In this document: piece after piece, positions 53,376 through 60,523 of the stretch
How the letters are laid out: every line of letters starts with the position of its first letter
How positions within the stretch are numbered: the stretch's first letter is position 1
DNA from: Desulfosporosinus hippei DSM 8344
Lineage (GTDB): Bacteria > Bacillota > Desulfitobacteriia > Desulfitobacteriales > Desulfitobacteriaceae
Direction of reading: 5' to 3'
Assembly: GCF_900100785.1 (NCBI RefSeq)
Contig: NZ_FNCP01000004.1
Location: 124,001-188,000 of the forward strand
DNA length: 64,000 bases
Translations under genes and position numbers: made by a program
The notes under the pieces: model-generated
Told to the model about the DNA's origin: nothing
Seen by the model: only the letters and a program-made list of their open reading frames with translations
Database searches by the model: none

Positions 53376-54251
53376 CTACTCCAACCGGACACCCTTGCCC
53401 CAGGTATTACTTTGCAGTGAACAGAGCAGGCAGTGCTCATCCGGGGTTAATCGGGTCAGTTGCCCCTGAAAAGGTTTATCTTCCACGCTCCAGAGATCAC
53501 GGTACTTAAACAGGGTGCTTTCCTCCATGAGCATCGAATAGGTTTGAGGCAGGAAGCTTCGGACTTGGTCCAACATAGCAAATCCATGGGTATCAAGATC
53601 ACCCCAATAATAGATTTCTTTCTCTCTTAACCAGGTGACAGCCCTCAAAACATCCACACAGTAGCCTAGCCCAAAGATTACCATGCTACTGCCGATAGAT
53701 GGAAAGCATAGTCCGTTGATTTCATTCTCTGTAATAAAGACCCTGGTCATTGCAGGTTTTTGTGACCTTAGCTGCTCCACCGGAATTGTCAGATCGGAAA
53801 GGCCCTGAATATATTGTGCCTGATCCAGCAGCCTCATTCTCGCCTGCACCGGTTTGACCCGCAATCCAAATCGCTGCTCGAAGGACGGGGTATTGTGGTC
53901 AATCGTTTCTTCAGGCAAAATAATATTCAATAGTTCCGTTAAAAACCCCTTTTCGCTGTTCAATGAACTTGGTGGCAATTCCGGGGATATCCACCTGACG
54001 CATATATAGTCCGCAACGAGGAGTGAACAGGGTCCTGTCCAAAGGAAATGAAATTTCCGGGGCGACCCCCCGTCTATTGCCATTTTCCATTCTTGCGGCA
54101 GGTTGAAGCGAACGGCCACAGCTTTCCCTTCGATCTCCCGTACGATCTGATTGATCCGGCGCTCTTCTTCCAAAAAATTCTCGTCCACATACCGTCTTAG
54201 TTGTTGGGACAGCGCAGCCACCGTCTCTTGCACATGGGCACCGGCATTCAC
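53376..54251 (-). CDS. Wadjet JetD-like Toprim protein, orphan and shortened
   Basis: 291 residues from a GTG at 54251. The C-terminal half is the DUF2220/Toprim domain of Wadjet JetD, the DNA nickase or cleaving subunit: VFITENEINGLCFP (acidic Glu), FGLGYCVDVLR and YYWGDLDTHGFAMLD. JetD normally has about 400 residues with an N-terminal DUF3322 domain; the N-terminal 100 residues are missing. No jetA, jetB or jetC gene is present. A 20-codon frame (54250-54312) ends overlapping the GTG, so re-initiation is possible. It is interrupted by TAG near the end. Confidence 0.75.
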   Translation of the reverse strand: MNAGAHVQETVAALSQQLRRYVDENFLEEERRINQIVREIEGKAVAVRFNLPQEWKMAIDGGSPRKFHFLWTGPCSLLVADYICVRWISPELPPSSLNSEKGFLTELLNIILPEETIDHNTPSFEQRFGLRVKPVQARMRLLDQAQYIQGLSDLTIPVEQLRSQKPAMTRVFITENEINGLCFPSIGSSMVIFGLGYCVDVLRAVTWLREKEIYYWGDLDTHGFAMLDQVRSFLPQTYSMLMEESTLFKYRDLWSVEDKPFQGQLTRLTPDEHCLLCSLQSNTWGKGVRLE

Positions 54252-54371
54252 GATAAATCTAGAAATTCAAAGGACATGTGCTCCGAGAACTCGTTTTGTT
54301 TCATTGCCATACAATTACCTTCAAATCGTTAAAAATTCCATTTTATATTTCGACAGACTGTAATTATATTC

Positions 54372-54417
54372 CTTTATAAAAATTGATGAGTATGTCGGAA
54401 TTCCCGATATACTCATC
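54372..54417 (-). terminator. Intrinsic terminator downstream of the GTPase gene
   Basis: GATGAGTAT (54385-54393) and ATACTCATC (54409-54417) pair fully, with an inner TCGG/CCGA stem. On the minus strand the stem is followed by AATTTTTATAA. Confidence 0.65.
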
Positions 54418-54581
54418 GTTTCATGCAAGTTTGCCTCGTGTTAATTAAGCTAGGTATTTACATTATTTAGTGTTGCGTTTTGAAATAAAGTAACGCCAAC
54501 GTGTCTTGAGGATACAATAACGATGCGGGTTGAGCCCTGGTGGGGCCTTGGCGGCAAGGGATTATTTTCTTTCAATGCCGT

Positions 54582-54624
54582 TAAACCTCCATCATCCTTT
54601 ATCTGACCGGACTATGGAGGTTTA
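54582..54624. repeat. 11-bp hairpin containing an SD-like sequence
   Basis: Arms 54582-54592 and 54614-54624 (TAAACCTCCAT / ATGGAGGTTTA) pair perfectly. The core ACCTCC/GGAGGT resembles that of the hairpin at 56852-56902. It lies in the 427-bp gap between the GTPase and JetD-like genes, which otherwise holds no gene. Confidence 0.5.
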
Positions 54625-54678
54625 CACAATGTTTCAGCACTGACTTCATCTTTTTTTTGGAAGCCACTATATTCCATG

Positions 54679-56847
54679 TTAAATTATAATAATCATCTTA
54701 TTAACAAGATCAGTCATAGCTTTACCAATCTCCTCTGCAATAATATCTGCAAAAGCCTGAGTTGCGAATATCTTTTTGAAGGTTTCCTGCATCTCACGCA
54801 TGGTCTGGTCGTAGCTGATAGGCTTTTGATATACCCTATCAATAGTTCTCCTAATTCGTTCATTACCATAGGACAAATTAAAGGCTACTTTATCCATAAC
54901 CATATTAAACTTCTCGCTTGAACCAAAATAATTTCTTAGTGCTAAGTGCAAAATCTGCGTATTTTTTTGCTTATCTGACCATTTATTTACTAGTGCGGGA
55001 TTAATATCGTTGAATGCAAGCTCCTTATACTGTTGATTCTTGTCAAATTCTTCAACCAAATGCTCCACTTCTGTTTCTGTAAGATTATCAACAACCGTGC
55101 TAATAGCCTGTGACTCGTATAACGTAAGGAAATCGGGAATTTCTTTACATAGGCTATTGTTCAGCATAGCTTTCATATTGATGCTGAAGTTTCCGTAGAC
55201 ATTCGCTCTAGTCGTATGACCTTGTCCTCGTTGCAGCTTGTTATAATATGCAACGACGCTTCTTCCACTCAGAGTATACTTCGTTGTAATTGTGTATCCA
55301 TTCACGGTAGCCTTATCCTCAGTAAGGGTAGCCTGTATTGAATTAAAAATACTAGAAATCAATTCCCCTGCAATCTTCATTTCAACTGCTGGAGCATCTG
55401 CGTCAATAGCTGTAACAAAGAGCGGGGTTGTTATACCAGCAGGGAGAATTCGCCTCTGTGTCTCACGGATTATTTCGTCTATATTCCGATATAATCCGTC
55501 TGGCGTAAACCGCACAAGCCTATCACTGCCATGATTCTTTAGCGCAAGCTGTATCGGGTCTATGTTCTCTTCCAAGTATCTTAATGATAACCACGTCACA
55601 TTGCTCTGGGGAAATTTCGTTAGATAGCCCTTGATTAATTTTTCCATCGCATCTATCGCACAAAGAATATTTGCGTGATAATCATCCTGCTTAAGCACAA
55701 CAGTATCTTTGTCAGCTTTATTAATAAGGTTTCCGATGATTCGGTCAGCTTTTGTGAATATAACGTGTACAGGCACATCAAGCTTGTTAGCCTTAAAAAG
55801 CTTCTCTTCAATTGCAGTACAGCTTTCGGTAATTACATCATCACGTTCTTCAAGGTTCATAAGCAACAGAATACTATCAGGACTACAATTCAATGCCATA
55901 TCCAATGCATCCTTAATTGAATTGCCGTCCATCCCAATCTGAGTAAGCCCCATTGTATCACGCAAACAAAATCTCAGTGGAATGTTCTCTTCTGACCTAG
56001 CTATAATCTCCGCTCTGGGTCTGCAAGCCAAGGTAATATCCTCAACAATTAAGCTAAATGGCTCGAACGGATCAAACAGTGCTTTTAGAATCGTTCCTCC
56101 ATACGCAAATATATCATCCTCATTTGCACTATACTCACAAATATTTCCAAGCGCATTACCTGCACTCATCAAAATATTCAGTTCATTGGAAATCTGCTCT
56201 CCAATGGAATTAAGCCATTTAAAGTATCTATCTAGCAGATCATCATCTATAGATTCCCAGATGTCCTCAAAGACCATTTTTCTTATTTCAGAAATTCTTA
56301 CTTTCTGCTGAGTTAGTTCCTTCTTCTTTGTTTTCACACGTTCAGAGAACGATGGCTCTACGTTTTCAATTGTATCTAAGGCAGCAGCAACTGATTCTTT
56401 GAATTCCTCGACCGATATCTTCTCCTTAATCTTTCCCAGATGATATGCTGCATCTTCCGGCTCCAAAATATTCTGGAACCAATCGTTATCAATGGAATCC
56501 AAGGTATCCTCCGCGCACATTTCGTTACTCGTGAACAGTTTCGCCAGTTGTTCAAGTATTTCAATGTGTACGTCCTTTGCCGAAAAATCTTTGATTCGTA
56601 TACGCATCGCAAAATGCTCGTCTTTTGCAATACGCTCGTCGAATACAAAGTTGCATGGAATGATTGTGGTTTGGCTCTTGTCTCCGATTCCCACTTTGAT
56701 AAATCCAATTACTCTATGGTTTACTAATGCGTAAATTAAGGTGCTCTTACCAGATGTCGATGGCCCAATAACCACAATTGTCGGTGCTGACTTACTGCGC
56801 TTCAACGCTTCGCACGGCATAAGCCTAGCAAATTCTTTTCTTTTCAT
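54679..56847 (-). CDS. Large P-loop GTPase, dynamin-like
   Basis: 722 residues. G1 GPSTSGKST (28-36), G3 DTMG (297-300), G4 TKAD (365-368). Between G1 and G3 there is a long helical insert of about 220 residues (60-280), unusual for a small GTPase but seen in dynamin-like bacterial proteins. The C-terminal 350 residues are mostly helical. No membrane segment is clear. It lies next to the defence operon on the same strand, which suggests an anti-phage role; not proven. Its ATG at 56847 has AAGGAGG at eight bases, fully enclosed in a hairpin. Confidence 0.75.
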   Translation of the reverse strand: MKRKEFARLMPCEALKRSKSAPTIVVIGPSTSGKSTLIYALVNHRVIGFIKVGIGDKSQTTIIPCNFVFDERIAKDEHFAMRIRIKDFSAKDVHIEILEQLAKLFTSNEMCAEDTLDSIDNDWFQNILEPEDAAYHLGKIKEKISVEEFKESVAAALDTIENVEPSFSERVKTKKKELTQQKVRISEIRKMVFEDIWESIDDDLLDRYFKWLNSIGEQISNELNILMSAGNALGNICEYSANEDDIFAYGGTILKALFDPFEPFSLIVEDITLACRPRAEIIARSEENIPLRFCLRDTMGLTQIGMDGNSIKDALDMALNCSPDSILLLMNLEERDDVITESCTAIEEKLFKANKLDVPVHVIFTKADRIIGNLINKADKDTVVLKQDDYHANILCAIDAMEKLIKGYLTKFPQSNVTWLSLRYLEENIDPIQLALKNHGSDRLVRFTPDGLYRNIDEIIRETQRRILPAGITTPLFVTAIDADAPAVEMKIAGELISSIFNSIQATLTEDKATVNGYTITTKYTLSGRSVVAYYNKLQRGQGHTTRANVYGNFSINMKAMLNNSLCKEIPDFLTLYESQAISTVVDNLTETEVEHLVEEFDKNQQYKELAFNDINPALVNKWSDKQKNTQILHLALRNYFGSSEKFNMVMDKVAFNLSYGNERIRRTIDRVYQKPISYDQTMREMQETFKKIFATQAFADIIAEEIGKAMTDLVNKMIIII

Positions 56848-56902
56848 ATAAAAAACCTCCTTGTTGGAATTTTTGAGATATGACTTCCAACAAGGAGGTT
56901 TT
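56848..56902 (-). promoter_or_regulatory. 18-bp hairpin that sequesters the GTPase SD
   Basis: Arms 56852-56869 and 56885-56902 are exactly complementary over 18 bases with a 15-base loop. The 3' arm on the minus strand contains AAGGAGG, eight bases before the start codon, and is followed by TTTTTT. The element therefore looks like an intrinsic terminator overlapping a ribosome site. It could act as attenuator, translational switch, or insulation from upstream transcription. Confidence 0.8.
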
Positions 56903-56914
56903 GATAATTAAAAA

Positions 56915-56934
56915 GCTGTGCAAGTATGCACAGC
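56915..56934 (-). terminator. Small terminator-like hairpin in the GTPase leader
   Basis: On the minus strand GCTGTGCA TACT TGCACAGC forms an 8-bp stem with a tetraloop followed by five T. It lies just upstream of the SD-sequestering hairpin, so the leader has two tandem stem-loops. Confidence 0.65.
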
Positions 56935-57065
56935 ATCAATTCAAAGCCTCTTGATTGCCGCATACAGGGAATCCTCGTAAGTTAAGGACTTTGTACTGGT
57001 TATGACCTCACTCAGCGTTTTCGTGAATGCGCATCTTGTGAAAAATCATATCTCATTTCTTCACT

Positions 57066-57094
57066 AGCTTAGCAAAAGAGAGATATTTTGTCAA
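57066..57094 (-). promoter_or_regulatory. Candidate promoter of the GTPase gene
   Basis: TTGACA (57089-57094) and TAAGCT (57066-57071) on the minus strand have a 17-base spacer. It would give a leader of about 210 bases containing both stem-loops. Bases 57100-57434 and 57593-57918 hold nothing recognisable. Confidence 0.55.
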
Positions 57095-57434
57095 TACCCT
57101 ACCCTTTTGCCATATCATAAAATCTGATTATTCCTCATCTTTTATACTTAATGGGTTACTTCTCCAACAATTTCAATGCTTAACTATTTCATCTTACACT
57201 TTTATTGAATGCATTAAACTTTACAACGATTCCTCAAACCTTTTAACGATGCCTATACTTTTTAATGAAAGGTAGGTTTCACCCTTCAGGGGGGTGCATC
57301 TTTTAATTATTGGGGTCCAAAAACACAAAAAGCACCGTCTTTTGAACAATGCTTAATTCACCCAGTAAAGCCGAAAAGCCTGCATTGCTGGACTTCGTAT
57401 GTTCATCAATTGTATCAAAGATTGAGTACTTATT

Positions 57435-57592
57435 TAGTGGGGGCGAGGGGAATTGCACCCTTGTATGGAAGAACTACCACAAAAAGCGTCTACGCGTGTA
57501 GCATTTAAATTAAGTTCGCCTTTCTTGACTCCTAAAGGCAAGGATTCATATCAGGCTAGCTTTGATGATCTTAGCTATATCTACGAGCATTG
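57435..57592 (-). pseudogene. Degenerate 3' part of ssrA (tmRNA)
   Basis: On the minus strand the 3' end of a tmRNA is recognisable: AATGCTACACGCGTAGACGC, then a degenerate acceptor half, GGGTGCAATTCCCCTCGCCC and CCACTA in place of CCACCA. The T-loop has G for the invariant T. The 5' half and tag reading frame are missing or eroded. The ssrA 3' end is a common integration site for genomic islands. Confidence 0.65.
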
Positions 57593-57918
57593 ACATTAGA
57601 GCGTCCTACTAATTTGACACCCTGACCCTCATCATAGGTCTTGAAGGCAGGATGCTAGCGGCACTTAGGCTACTAGAGCGTAATTATTTTTGTTAACTAT
57701 TTTTGTCCACCATTTAGCGAGACCAGGTGGAATATCGACGTGCAACTTTTGTCACCATTTCCCCGAGCGAATCTAAAAACGCCCCCGTAAAATATTGCTT
57801 TCAAAGTATAACATATCTTAGTTTAAAGCCAGGAAAATCATCAGCCTTTTTGAAAATTAAATAAAATTACTCTGTAGATTAGTCGCACAGCATCGATTTC
57901 CCGAACTTCAGCTCTCAC

Positions 57919-58131
57919 TCAGCGATAAGGCTTCTTATTCTCTGTCAGCCCGACCAAATAGTCAATGCTGGTTTTATAAAACTGGGCGAGTTTAATCATG
58001 ATATTCAGCGGAACATCACGCTCTCCTCGCTCATATTTAGAGTACAAAGATTGATCACACATCAGGTATTGTGCAACTTGCTGCTGGGTTAGATCATGAT
58101 CTTCTCGAACATCACGTATTTTTAAGCGCAT
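57919..58131 (-). CDS. XRE-family helix-turn-helix repressor
   Basis: About 70 residues, a minimal HTH protein: MRLKIRDVREDHDLTQQQVA and LMCDQSLYSKYERGERDVPL. Divergent from the receiver gene at 58235, with repeated AGGAC/GTCCT operators between them. It probably represses that gene and itself. Confidence 0.85.
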   Translation of the reverse strand: MRLKIRDVREDHDLTQQQVAQYLMCDQSLYSKYERGERDVPLNIMIKLAQFYKTSIDYLVGLTENKKPYR

Positions 58132-58156
58132 TATCATCACCAAAGCAAGTATATCT

Positions 58157-58202
58157 TAGGACGCTTAGTCCTATTGACATATTGGACTATTTGTCCTAAA
58201 AT
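58157..58202 (+). promoter_or_regulatory. Promoter with two XRE operators
   Basis: TTGACA (58174-58179) and TAAAAT (58197-58202) with a 17-base spacer. Operator 1, TAGGAC GCTTA GTCCTA, lies at 58157-58173 directly upstream of the -35; operator 2, GGAC TATTT GTCC, lies at 58084-58196 inside the spacer (58184-58196). Both have a 5-base centre, so the same repressor should bind both. Confidence 0.75.
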
Positions 58203-58234
58203 TAGTCAAAACGCCTGATGTTGGAGGAGATGTT

Positions 58235-58618
58235 TTGTTTACCATCGGCATTTGCGATGACAGGCCGTTGTCCCGTTACTTATTGGAGGCATTAATTCAT
58301 CTATATGAAGAAGAAAAGGATGTTCTATTTAATATTTACGAATTCAGCAGCGGCGAGGAGCTTCTCGCAGAAATCGAAAAGCAGGGATTGGTTTTTGACC
58401 TCCTCTTTCTTGATAACAGTATGAAAAAGCTGAGCGGTCTTGAAACCGCCAGACAAATACGGCAATCTAAGTCCACCTCAGCCTGCAGTATAGTATTTGT
58501 GACATCCGCAGAGGATCACGATCAATTCATGCAGGTCAAACCTTTACGTATCGTAAGCAAACCCAGTACTCAGGAACACATTGAAGCTATCTTAGAGAAG
58601 GTTCTGGCTAAGCCGTAA
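58235..58618 (+). CDS. Stand-alone receiver-domain protein
   Basis: 127 residues with only a receiver fold: acidic pair CDDRP near the start, phospho-acceptor Asp60 (LLFLDNSM), Thr/Ser in FVTSAEDH and Lys in RIVSKPST. The sequence resembles AgrA/LytR-type receivers but lacks the LytTR DNA-binding domain. It may pass or dampen a phosphate signal. Its promoter contains XRE operators, so it is likely repressed by the divergent HTH protein. Confidence 0.8.
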   Translation: MFTIGICDDRPLSRYLLEALIHLYEEEKDVLFNIYEFSSGEELLAEIEKQGLVFDLLFLDNSMKKLSGLETARQIRQSKSTSACSIVFVTSAEDHDQFMQVKPLRIVSKPSTQEHIEAILEKVLAKP

Positions 58619-58681
58619 ATTAGCTCAAATAATGCTTTTTCATAATCCTAACAACAAAAATAATTAACAACTCCTCCCTCT

Positions 58682-58885
58682 CTACTTCCCCATCCTCTCC
58701 TCCATCGTCTTAATCAAAAAACCATTCAGCTTTTTAGCATACTCCCCATGCACCTTGTCATCAACCTTTGCCAGCAAATCCATCTCATAACTCAGTTCCT
58801 TGAATGCCTTCTCCAAGCTCTCGAAGCAAAAAGCGATTTTAAACGTGAGCAGCTTGATCTGCGCAGCCGCCAGCTCATTATTCAC
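58682..58885 (-). CDS. Small helical hypothetical protein
   Basis: 67 residues, almost wholly helical (LLTFKIAFCFESLEKAFKEL), with a ribosome site AAAGGGTG. No family recognised. It follows a degenerate gene fragment on the same strand and may have been its partner. Confidence 0.5.
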   Translation of the reverse strand: MNNELAAAQIKLLTFKIAFCFESLEKAFKELSYEMDLLAKVDDKVHGEYAKKLNGFLIKTMEERMGK

Positions 58886-58891
58886 CCTTTG

Positions 58892-59130
58892 CTAGCTCTT
58901 TAAATTCGAATTTTCCGCTAGCTTCTTATTCTCCATGGTCTTTTCCTCAACATCCAGCCATCCCCATACTTGATCAGCCCTGCTATGAATTCCCTTATCG
59001 CCAGCTATATATTCATAACACCCAGTGGTGCCCTGACGGGAATAAGGGATATAAAGGTCGTCGATACGACAACGAATGATCTTTATGACCCTCCCCAGGC
59101 TTAACTGTTCAAAGGGAAAAGGAAACTGCC
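58892..59130 (-). pseudogene. C-terminal gene fragment with the motif YSRQGTTGCYEY
   Basis: A 79-codon frame without a start contains IDDLYIPYSRQGTTGCYEYI and SRADQVWGWLDVEEKTMENK to a stop at 58892. It is preceded on the same strand by another protein-like piece (LIRGSPELDAVVIKVREVER, about 59190-59320) with an in-frame TAA. It appears to be a decayed mobile-element gene. A 12-bp hairpin (59125-59154) interrupts the region. Confidence 0.45.
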
Positions 59131-59428
59131 GACAGCGTCATAGCTGCCGGCAGTCCTCTTCACTATAAAGATTTTTTTCTAAATCAACCTGCTGCACTAC
59201 CTATCTGTGGAACCACCCTTAGTGCCTATGTAGTGGTTTTTGCGCTCAACCTCTCGGACCTTAATGACCACAGCGTCAAGTTCGGGGCTCCCACGGATAA
59301 GAAATCGTTATACCAAGGGAAGAATGACATTTTCATTTTCTGCCATTTCGCCTATCAGTCTCAAGGAATACCTTTAAGTTTTTGGGGGAAAGATTAACAT
59401 AACTTTAATTTAATGTGAGGGACGTATT

Positions 59429-59653
59429 GTGGAACTTAACTTTCAGAGAAATCTAAGCGCTTTAGACAGAGGAATACGTGTTGTTATTAGCTTGGTTTTA
59501 TTCGGTTTGGCTGCCATGGGATTTATCAATGGATGGATAGCAACCGCAGCTAGTATCTGGGGTCTCTTCAACCTACTAGAAGCTGCTATTGGTTACTGAA
59601 TTGTTTATGACATCATGGGTTGGTCAACCCGCGAAAATATTGAGTTGCGTTAA
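59429..59653 (+). CDS. DUF2892-type (YgaP-like) membrane protein, candidate selenoprotein
   Basis: Starts with a GTG at 59429 behind GAGGGAC. The 56 codons before the in-frame TGA give a DUF2892-like helix pair (DRGIRVVISLVLFGLAAMGF and WGLFNLLEAAIGY). TGA at codon 57 (59597-59599) is followed in the same frame by IVYDIMGWSTRENIELR and TAA. The family has a conserved Cys exactly here (GFCP-Y type). A hairpin GGGTT-GGTC-AACCC starts 17 bases after the TGA. Read as Sec57, the product has 74 residues. If TGA is a stop, it ends at 59599. Confidence 0.6.
59617..59630 (+). promoter_or_regulatory. Candidate bacterial SECIS element
   Basis: Five pairs (GGGTT/AACCC) close a GGTC loop that begins 22 bases after the UGA at 59597-59599. 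Bacterial SECIS elements have an apical loop with a G among its first two bases at 16-37 bases from the UGA; both conditions are met. Confidence 0.5.
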
Positions 59654-59685
59654 TCTTCGTTTATCATCACAAAGGGGTTGTTTAT

Positions 59686-59871
59686 ATGTCCGGTAAGCTT
59701 AAGATTGAAATCCTTGATGATAAAAATGTGCTAGAAATCTTTGAATCGGAACCCGGTAAACTCACCTTTGTGATGTATCCCGATGATCCCAAGGACGAAA
59801 CAATTCTTGAGATTAACGTCGATACTGCTGAATTTTCGTCGCTTCTTAAACGACTTCTTGATATTAACTGA
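59686..59871 (+). CDS. Small acidic hypothetical protein
   Basis: 61 residues, compact alternating strands and one helix (LKIEILDDKNVLEIFESEPG, EFSSLLKRLLDIN). Ribosome site AAAGGGG. It lies between two candidate selenoprotein genes on the same strand. No family recognised. Confidence 0.6.
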   Translation: MSGKLKIEILDDKNVLEIFESEPGKLTFVMYPDDPKDETILEINVDTAEFSSLLKRLLDIN

Positions 59872-60003
59872 AAAATCCAGAACAACGTTGTCCCTATCGA
59901 CCTCGCTGCAACCGGATTGATCCAAATAACTTCTTCCCGTTTCTGACCACCTTCACAGCGGGCAAGTATGGTTTCCTATAGCTAAGCTATTTATCTCGAT
60001 GTC

Positions 60004-60192
60004 TTATTCCTTTCTCATGTGATGCCCCAGTTCTTTTTGCAGTCTGACCACCAAGGCATCAACTTTGCGGTTCTGTCTCATAACGGCTTCATCCTGTATA
60101 ATCGGAATTCCATTATTTATGGCTTCCTCAACAAGCCTGTGCAGTTTTTCCTTTTCTCTTTTCAGCCTCTCATCCAGAGATATTTTTCCCAT
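60004..60192 (-). CDS. Spo0E-like aspartyl-phosphate phosphatase family protein
   Basis: 62 residues, a helical hairpin. The first helix is REKEKLHRLVEEAI and the second QNRKVDALVVRLQKE, matching the Spo0E pattern S-Q-x-L-D with Asn/Arg changes (Q-N-R-K-V-D). Spo0E proteins dephosphorylate Spo0A~P and delay sporulation. Because the key Ser is replaced, activity is uncertain. AAAAGGAG precedes the ATG. Confidence 0.65.
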   Translation of the reverse strand: MGKISLDERLKREKEKLHRLVEEAINNGIPIIQDEAVMRQNRKVDALVVRLQKELGHHMRKE

Positions 60193-60314
60193 GCTGAATC
60201 TCCTTTTGCCCCGCCCATTAATTTATTTAAGTATATACAGGATACCAGTGTGTCCTGCAAATGATTAACGGAATACCGTTAAAAGTAAAATAGAAATGAT
60301 TTAGATAAGATAAA

Positions 60315-60353
60315 GAATCGAATTCCCAAGTCTTCGGCTTGGGAATTCGATTC
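60315..60353. repeat. 16-bp perfect hairpin
   Basis: Arms 60315-60330 and 60338-60353 pair perfectly; the loop is TCTTCGG. There is no T-run. The rest of 60193-60523 may contain the end of a DUF554-like membrane protein (VIIGVNLNL, about 60440-60500), which I cannot confirm. Confidence 0.6.
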
Positions 60354-60523
60354 CTATCCCCGTCAATTCAGTGTGGTTATGGGGCAACTACTATAGTTCC
60401 AATTGTTTTTGAGCTTGGATTCACCCTTTCCTTGCTTTGACCGCAATCGGTGCTTCTGTCATAATAGGAGTTAATCTCAATTTAAAGGGCTGCAGCCTTG
60501 ATAAAATGCTAAGGGTGTGGATT

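Noticed and set aside
53376-54251. Complete Wadjet system
   Set aside because: Only a JetD-like gene is present; no JetA, JetB or SMC-like JetC in the window.
54481-54570. G-rich segment near 54.5 kb considered as a riboswitch
   Set aside because: Some local pairing exists (CCTTG/CAAGG) but no known riboswitch core could be matched by eye.
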